Below are positions 51,601-60,600 of a stretch of 64,000 nucleotides of DNA, piece by piece (the stretch's first letter is position 1; each line of letters begins with the position of its first letter). This DNA comes from Fasciolopsis buskii (taxonomy: Eukaryota > Platyhelminthes > Trematoda > Plagiorchiida > Fasciolidae). The stretch covers positions 319,363 to 383,362 of the forward strand of contig LUCM01009096.1 in the NCBI GenBank assembly GCA_008360955.1. The letters run 5' to 3'. Position numbers and translations under genes: made by a program. The notes beneath the pieces are model-generated. The model worked only from the letters and a program-made list of their open reading frames with translations, was not told the origin of the DNA and did no database searches.

Positions 51601-54600
51601 TTCCACAGGTCGAGGTCGAACTTGATGCTAGAAGAATCATAAATTTATGACACTTCAGTTAGGGATGATGTATGTGCAACCCAGACGTCATAATCGGCGA
51701 TTACATGGTGTCTGATGACAAAATATGGGATCAGTGAAACTAAACGGTGCGTTACGTTCCTGATGACTAAACCAAAGTGTTAGCTTCGATAATCCTGCGT
51801 GGTTTGACACCAATCCGCTGGAGTAACATCCGAGAGCAAGAGGACGGATTTTGTCACGCACAAAACTGCCCTAATATCTTAGTCTTTCTCGACTTAAAAG
51901 GCCCACTGGATTCAGTGGATCAGACAGCACTATTCAGTGCTCTCCTCCGGTAAGGTGGCGTTCGAGAAGGGTGTCCCAACTCGTCATTCCTGGTTAAATT
52001 CGTCATGGACGAGATGATGAAAGATGCTTTAGCAGACCTTTGGGATGTAGAAGTCGAGCTGGGAAGTGGAAGGAAGCAATGTGACCTGTATTGCGCAGAT
52101 TTCGTTGTGTGCCTGTTGGAATCTGCGGACCGTGCACAACGGGCACTAGATAGACTCTCGAGATCGGTTGCTCGGTCTGGCATGTGCTTTGCACCTTCAA
52201 AGTGCAAAGTACTGTTACAGGACTGGACGACAACAGCGCCGAACTTGATACTGGATGGAGAAGAACTAACGACTGTAGACCGTTTCACTACCTTGGTAGC
52301 TGTGTGTCGAATGATGATAGCTCAGGAGTGGAGGTAACCACGCGTATATCGAAGGCTGGGTTGGCTTACGCTGGACTGAAGCACTTGTGGCGTGATGGCG
52401 TATGCGTTCTGAATATGTTCGTCGGTTGGAGGTTGTGGACCAGTGATATTTACGTAGTCTGGCTAGGATTGAATGGAGTGACCGGGTGAGTAATGTAGAG
52501 GTGAGGAGTCTAGTATAAGGTAACGGTATTGAGACTACCTTACCTCGGCGTATGTAGCTTAGCACGTCATGCTGGTTGGGCCACGTGTTGCCTATGGCGA
52601 GCACTCGTCTACCATATCATGCCCTGTTCTGTGTTCCGCCTAAGGAATGGAAGAAGCCGGGTGGAGACCAACAGATGACGTGGCAATGAAGGACGAGAAA
52701 ATATACAGCGAACTTAGGTAAAATAGGTGTCTAAAGTCTTCGTGGTTCGGGTTCGAAAGACTCGTCAACTAGCTGGCTGGAGACATTGAAGGATATGGCA
52801 GTGAACCGTGAACAGTGGTGATCGTGTTGTCATTTTCTATAGAATCAGAATGGTTGAAGGAGTGTGTTTGTACAATTAAATTGCGTCCCGTGTGTTGGTT
52901 GAAGCAGCGTCTTATCTTTCCCACCGGTGTAGGTCTAATCACTGTTCCTCTTGGATATTCATTCTTTTTATAGAAAAATGTAACCTTAGGAAAAAGACAG
53001 TGAGGCCTGCCTTGCTGTTTAAGGCTGAACGATGATGACGAAGACTACTCTGAATTTCCGTGCAAACGTTTAGGGTTTATCCAAAAAGAGGCAACCTTTT
53101 AGAACTAAATAATAAAGCTATCCGCAATTTTTATGCACTGCAATGAAGACCACTCACCCGTCTAGCCAGACAAGAAACGTGTCATACAAGCATGATTATC
53201 GTCGAGTTAACTACCATATCTGGAGCCACGTGATAGTTGACTGGAAGATTAATCATTAGGGTACAGACAACGTGAAGTTTTCATTCTCGTCTCCTGCTCA
53301 AAAGCGAACTGGAATAGAAGCTAACTAGAGAAAGCTCCATCAAATTTGAAAATCTTCCATTTGTTATGCTATTTGAGACGAGGCTTTTTCTCTTCTCACA
53401 AATGTATTGTATAAACCTTGGCACAGAAAGTGTCGCATTTCAGACGAAAACGGTGGGGGGTGTGGAAATAAGAAAATAGCTAAACTCGCTAGGTGAAAAA
53501 AATAAAGAAAAAAGAAACTCGTTAAACAATGATTTGGGCACATCAAGATGGGTTACGAAATGAAAAGTGGATCATTTTGAAACACGGGAGCACCATTTTG
53601 AAAGGTCTTTGCGCAGAGTATGTGTGGGATCCGAAAGTACTTTGAGGCAAATTTTTCACAGGCTAGTAATATAGGTTAATAGAAGATTCGCTTAGTGGTA
53701 TGAAAGACACCTGGCTAATAATTAATAGACCCCGGTGAAGACTTTTATTCTTCATAAGGAAGCCTTCAAAAATAACAAGAGCAGTAAGGAAGGGTTGGGA
53801 AAACACATTGGTATACAAACCGGGAGATGGTGCTTTGTTTCACCTCGTAGTGCTGAAGCCTTCGAATTTGAAGCCCGGACCCAATGAGATTATTTACATC
53901 CGTAAAAATTCGGGAAGTCCAAATCGGATTTTTATCATCTCTGCGTCTAAGGACTTATAAATGCGATGAATAAACGAGGTGGCAGCGTCCAAAGTGGACT
54001 TGTTAGTTCTATAAGTGAACGGAAAGGTTTCGTCAAGAGGATTCATGGAAGAAAGCAGGCGTTAAGTATTGCACACTATCTGATCTTAAACCAGAAGATG
54101 TTAAGGTAATGGGCGAAAAAGTTTAGCTAGAGCAGTAGAATTGCTAGATTTTGGGATGGGAACATTAGTGGCGGGCCTCCAGCAGTCAGAGATAGAAAAT
54201 AAGCTTTATGATGTGTTAATTAGACAGGTGAACGCACAAGTCAGCGCCACGGCACCATGCATTAAAATAGCTGAGGAGGGACTATCTGGACCAATGCCAG
54301 TGGCGATTTTATTGGGTCGGAGAAGCTGAAACACCTTTTTCCTAGAAAAGGGCGTGTAACTGTCTCAACATCGCCCTGTACAAAAGGGACTCAGATATAA
54401 TTGGAAGGATGGATGAAAGTATTATTGACCCTGTCGACATCTGCAAAACATTTCACATGTCCCTTTTCTTCCCACCCGACACTCGAATGCCATGCCATAT
54501 TAATGGGTTGTTGTTACCACTCAGGAGTTGGCTGGTGGATGTAGTGTTGGTACGTTTCATTTCAGCTTTTATTAGGGTGGAAATATATGGCACATGGGAG

Positions 54601-57600
54601 TTAATTTGGGATTTTCAAGAATGCCTTCTGCGTCTCTCTAAAGATCTCAATACCTGGGAGGAGATACGGCCGTTTGAGACGAGTTGTGCTTCAACGGGAC
54701 AGCTGATAACGAAGATCGTACTGGCAGTCTCTGTGAAACATCGGACACTTTCATTGAGCACGTATTCAAAAGAGAAGCAAACCAATGCTTGTAAAAGAGA
54801 TTTTTGGCCAATAGAGATGAACTAGGGAGCCGAATTTTGATTTGATTTGTTTGCTTGAAGGAATGTCAGGTTGACCGAGAGAGTATCCTGGGCCTCAAGA
54901 GAAGCAGACATTGATTACCACTTGAGATTGACGCGCATAATTCCAGAGAAAAGAAATCAGGGCCGTTGATAATGACTATCTAAGATGGTCCGCACAACTG
55001 AGAATTCTGGACAGAAGTGTTACTCACACCGTGGTGTGCTCCTTCATCTAATTATTAAGCCGCCTCTCGGATTTTATTATGCGGAAAGCCTAGTACAAAA
55101 ATTTGAATTGGCAGACTAAATGATAGGGCCGAGGAATTTTTGTGATTCTTCAGCCATGTCTGTTGGCCTGCGACCGGTTCCGTAGATAATTATCAGATAA
55201 ACTGCAAAGTAGTCGTCGTTGATCGCAGAAGCCAAGTGTCCATGATAGGCAAATCAAAGTCATCGACTTTTCATGGTAATTTTTAGAAGATCTGAGATCG
55301 TGCAAAACCCAAGACGGTTCCTCGGTTAGTTTGGAGTTCTGAACAGTGTTGGACAACTATTCCGTAGTAAGGATTTTAACAAATTATTTGTGCTTTTGAT
55401 AATTTGTCTAGACAAATGCTTCGCAATATACGGAGAAACATTCTGATAATGATAGCCTTATATTCACTGGATCAAGGCTTATGAATTCTGTCTGTTGCTT
55501 TGGACAGCCTTTTTACCAAAAGGAGATAAACTGAGTTTATCAGCCGGCCCTCGAGAAAGTTCTGCGTGCAAAATGTCGGTTTGGCTATTGTGTCTTTTCC
55601 AGTTTATTCCAACAATGATAAAGTGAATCGCACCAAAAGAACTAAACAGCACCTCTTCATCCTTGATGTTGCAGATCACATATAATTTAGGTTGCCAAAA
55701 GAATGGTTGTTAGAATCCATATTTTATCTCCCATTTTGTAATTTCTCTTGAGTTAGTTAAAAAGAACTGGACTAAATAGGCCATCGCAAGAAACTCCGTC
55801 TATTTCCAGATGAACGAGAACGAAAAAAAGTGGATGTTGCGTTTAGTGTATATAAAGTAGCAACAATCTTCCCAATTCTCTGGTTAGTAATTGAACTAGT
55901 AAGTTGTGCGTGCGGTTGTCGAATTGTTGGTGCTGTAACTTGGATTGCTTATTCAAGTCATCCAGGATTTGCTAATTGAGGGGAACCTTAATTGATTAGT
56001 CCCATTGTCTATGTGTACAAATTCGCCGAGATCAAGCTTGACCAAGAAACGCAAGCGTGTCAGCTGACTGGATCAAAAGCCGAACAAGATGACTGTTCCC
56101 GATTCGGCGAGCACAAATAATTTCGTCTGTGTTTGAGAAAATACGGTGTTTAACCCGAGTTTTGTACCAGCAAATCCATGCCAACTCATGCGCGTCCTGC
56201 TGTGAAGGACCCAAACTTACTAAAAACACTGCGGATAAATTGGTTTGCCTTCAAAACTTTTAGTACTTTCGTCAGGATACAATGCATTTTAGGAAAAAGA
56301 GCGGTCGACGGTGCTATCACCTATATCAGTGGCAACTGATCCGGCATATTTAAGACTGTCAGCAATTATTGACTAAAAATTTGGGTTTAGTTCAGACTAA
56401 TGTCTTTCACTGGATTTTGCTTGTAATTCAATCCAAACCATTAGAATCGATTAGAACACCAAGACCGTCTGCGTTTTCTCCCATCGTGGTTCTAACTATG
56501 CGACGGCTAAATCTTATTAGAAGTTTTGTTCCATTGTAGCACTATGGTTAAAAATCTGAATACATTGCTCACTTTTGTTCTGTATGTGACACCAAGTAGT
56601 TCTATTCCTTTTATTCCTGTTCCTGTTTCATTATTGTCTGATTGACTGCAATTTATCGTTGGTGATTTTAACGATACATCCACCAACCTGGTACTCGCTT
56701 TCGATAGGGTTGACCTCTATCTCATCCCAACCAGAGGAAATGCATCTTTAGACACAAATCACAAACAAATGTACACTTTTTCACCTACACATACATGTTC
56801 TCGTTTCAACCAGTGATCAGTCTGTCAATTTAACGAAACTGGACTCAAATTCTCACCTCCTTCAGCAAAAGTGCCATTTTTCAGGACGAAACTGCGTTTT
56901 TCTTAACAGACTCATCTCATTTGCATCCATTGTTATGCTGAAATTCTGCATCTGTCTCCTAGGCGTATTCACAAAAGACGCTGAATGTTTTTCATCTGTA
57001 ATTTCCTAACGACGGAAAGATGACCGGGACGAGTAAAGGAATTTACTAATAAACTTCATCATCAGGGTTCCGTGTAATTTTAGCCTACCGTCATCAAATT
57101 GGAAATGAAAGGACTAACCTTGTCTTTGCTTTTGGGTCTTACTGAGAGTCAGTCGCTTTTGCACGAAATCAGGGCTCCGTTCGAACAAAGAAGCTAGTTG
57201 CACGTATCCCAGATGGAGGTCGATAGTCTGAGCACCGTCTTTATTCATCCCGATCCCGAAGAATTTGTCGCCAACACAACAGTTACTACCTCAGAAGTTA
57301 AATTATTTTCTTCAAGGTAATAGTTTGCGCTCTTCGGATCTACACAAATGCTCCCACTTTTGGCTTCGATGGCAAGTATTGAATCGTTCCGAACTTAGCA
57401 TCAAATGTGCTTGCGAAAATTGACTTTCGTTGTCAACAGAACCGTTGTTACTCTTGTTATTCCATCCTTACGGATATCTACCACGGTCCTGCTGATCTCG
57501 TAAAAAACATGACCTCAAACACTCAGTCAAATTGTATTTTTCTAACCGATATGGCTTTGGTCCAGCTCATATTAACTGGGGTGACTGTTCTGAATCTAAT

Positions 57601-60600
57601 AACCTATTTCTTTTGTAAACAAAACTCGTGGGTGTACTATAGAGACAGTAGCCTTATTTCAGCATATTACCTTCAAATGTTAGAACTGATCCGCGAAGTC
57701 ACTTCACTGTAATTTTTTACAGTATTCGTCTACCTTGGACTAAGTTCTTCGTAATCTCTTTCTTCATGCGCATCGGTCCTTTAACTCCCTCTCTCTAGGC
57801 CGCGTTGACCGATAAAAACATTTTTTAACAATGCTGAACGAAATAAATTTGCTTACCATTCATCTAGTCCCGTAACTAAGAACTTCGATATTCGCCAACA
57901 CGATATTCTCTCGACACATACTTTCACCGCTTATTTTAGTGGTTTTATTACCGCACTACCTGTAAAACGTTCTGAGCATGTTCGACATATTGCATGCGGC
58001 CAATTAATCCAAGTACCTCTGAATGCTTTGAGTTCTTCCTCATCCTTTTTCGCTTTGTTATCTCAACGAATGATCGGTTGTCGATACAGTCCCCGTTCTC
58101 ATGCATTTCACGTATTTTGGTTTTGCAACAAGCACCAATCTAAAGTGGTCGTGCACATATGTAATTATATACTGAACGAATAATTCGCTTGGCTTCGCAA
58201 CTCTACAGACTGCACCGATTTGGAGCTAAGTGCGTTATTAGTACGTTGTCTCCTCATGTTACTCCATTGACCTTCCGCAATCGTACCGAGTGCTTTCTAG
58301 TTCGGTTGCTCCTGCATGCACAATGTGTGCAATTTGCACATCAAAGCCTCCGAGCTTCTGACCTTTTCACTCATCCACTTGTCCAATGCTTGGATTAGTT
58401 TCCTATCATGTTCATGCTTGCCACAATTCAGCTGGATAAAGAAGACGTTATGAGAGAACTTCTTTATACTCACTACGGGCGAATATGTTTCTTCTACTCT
58501 CGCTACACTTCCTGATATGTCTCCACGTTGACAGCATCAACTTTGCACTGTTTGTATTTTGGTTGAAATGCGAACTTCATTGACTTACAGAATCCCATAA
58601 TGCAATCCAATACAACATAACAAAATGGCTTCCGGTTTGAAATATTACTAGTTAAATTTGAATGAGCATTGATGGAAGGCAGTTTTTTATTCAGTACCAT
58701 TATTTTCGAATGCATGTCTAAATGATCGAAGGAACGATGTGGCTTGTGACATGTTCTATTACAGTACATGTCTTAAAACGTTGCCTTTACTCATATAGGC
58801 ATTTTCTGACAAAGATATGCACTTAATTTCGGCTCCTCTATTCGGATTTATCATGGAAGTACTTCACGTTTTACCTTGCGGAACAATCCAAATACACGTT
58901 TCAAAAAGCAAACTTTGAAGTTCGGTCTATTTGCTGACCGCAACTATTCGACCGTACTTACCTGTCGCTAAAGGATTGCACTTGATCGGACGAGAGCAAA
59001 GTGACCGGGTAGTTTAGAGTGAGTCGTGAGAAGTCGATATTCAGAAAAGGATCTCCCATGAAGTCTTCGGTTCTGTGAAATGAAACAAAACCACAAGGTG
59101 AGCGGGTTTCATTTAGGGACAAGTTTTACATGAGCTGTGTAAAAAAAGCAACGTGATATTCGAACTAAAAACTGACCGATAAGAATTGATCCAGATTAAT
59201 AACTGGGCGATAGCTTTTTCTGTCAACGATGTGGATACAAGTGAATTGACCTGAAACAAATGCCCGGCAGGTGAGTTGTACATCCCAGCTCTCGGGACAG
59301 AATGACTTGATGGAATAAACTCACGTATTCTCCTATGGCATTGTGATACATTTCCACTATCCGATCAAATATATTGTAATCCGGAGGAAAGTATATTGGA
59401 CAGATATTCTGTAATGAAGAAGTTTAAGGCCAGCAATGACAAAATCCTGATCAAAACTTAGGAACACTTGTGCCACTGGGTGATGCTATAATGTGAATAT
59501 CCTTGAAACACTGATATTGCTTTAGAGAATGAGAAAGTGATTCCGTTTTTCAGCATTTCATTATGGTTTTCATTCTCGAAAATGATGTTCACGATTGGGG
59601 AACTAATTACCTTCTGCCATGGGTAGCACGTACCGTAAGAAATGACAACCACCTGAAATGTTGAACTAATCATCCTAGACAAATCTGATACTCAAATCTG
59701 CCATCTATATGGCCACATTTTTGCTTTTTCTCAGTCCAACGGTCTACCGCATCTGCTCCATAAAACCAGTCTGTGTTAGTCCACCTAAGTGCCAATAACT
59801 AGTCAAGAGCCTTGACAAACAAACTACATAATCGCTCCTCAACAAGACTGATGTAAGCAATCTCATTAAGTAGTTATTATTTTTTGATTCACTCGTTTTA
59901 TTTCTAAGGCGGATTTACGGCAACCCAGGAAAGGAACTACTAAAATCGCACGGGTTCTCATTAGAGAACCGACCGATGTTTCGGCTGACAATGTTAACTG
60001 TTTGATCATTTCCGTGTTCTAACGTTGACTGTTGTTGACCACTTGTAACCCCGGTCTAATGCCGATTTTGCTGTGGCAACGAGGCTGACCACGTGCAGAA
60101 GACTGTAGTTGCGTTGTTGTGGTCCCGTGTGAGCTAGCCAAGAAACAAATTTTGGGAGTGGATGGGTGAATGCATTATAAATTGGAGATTACGCGACACA
60201 GGATGAAAATAGAATAACCTCGACGCAGGAGTGTCAGCCTGGATTATCTCCCAAACAGGGCTGCTCCGCTAGGAGGTTAATTACGATTTTTTGCTCGTTG
60301 TTGGGACCTTCCACCATGTGAGATAGCATATGTGCAGGGAAGCACGTTCAACTGGTTGTGTCCAGGGGATTTCATTACTCTGACTCTGGCAAATTCGCCA
60401 TAAGAATTTGGTACTTTTATTATTTTATTTTTGTCAGCCAACATTTCAGCGCCAATGGTACCACAGTTGTCAGGAAATAGTCCAATCTTATCAAGATCGC
60501 ATGCACTTCTCTCAGTTCAATCGGGAGCGGTATTTTTCCCAATCAGCAATCAGATATTCCCACGATTGGTGTTCGCAATGTCACATCATGTGACGTGAAA

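Larger units (their letters stand above)
42403..58961 (-). other. Large gene B intron region (16.6 kb) hiding one unfound exon
   Basis: Exon b4 ends in phase 2 and b5 begins in phase 0, and about 20-25 family residues are missing between them, so at least one exon should lie here. No convincing candidate was seen. The region carries mobile-element debris at 49690-50235, 51830-52870 and 56640-58400, coding-like fragments at 49039-49532 and 53990-54825, and SINE copies near 46.7-47.1 kb. Stretches 42403-46680 and 47113-49038 show nothing recognisable. Confidence 0.7.

Noticed and set aside
58586..58630. Second candidate for the missing gene B exon (HFVMLYWIALWDS before GTAAGT)
   Set aside because: Phase and a Trp-Ile pair fit, but the acceptor CCGGAAG is poor and the segment is shorter than the family expects.
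58877..58926. Candidate for the missing gene B exon directly after b4 (a 35-bp intron, then PNFKVCFLKRVFGLFRK)
   Set aside because: The phase fits, but the intron would be very short, the residues do not align well with the EXOC3 helix, and it lacks the conserved Trp.
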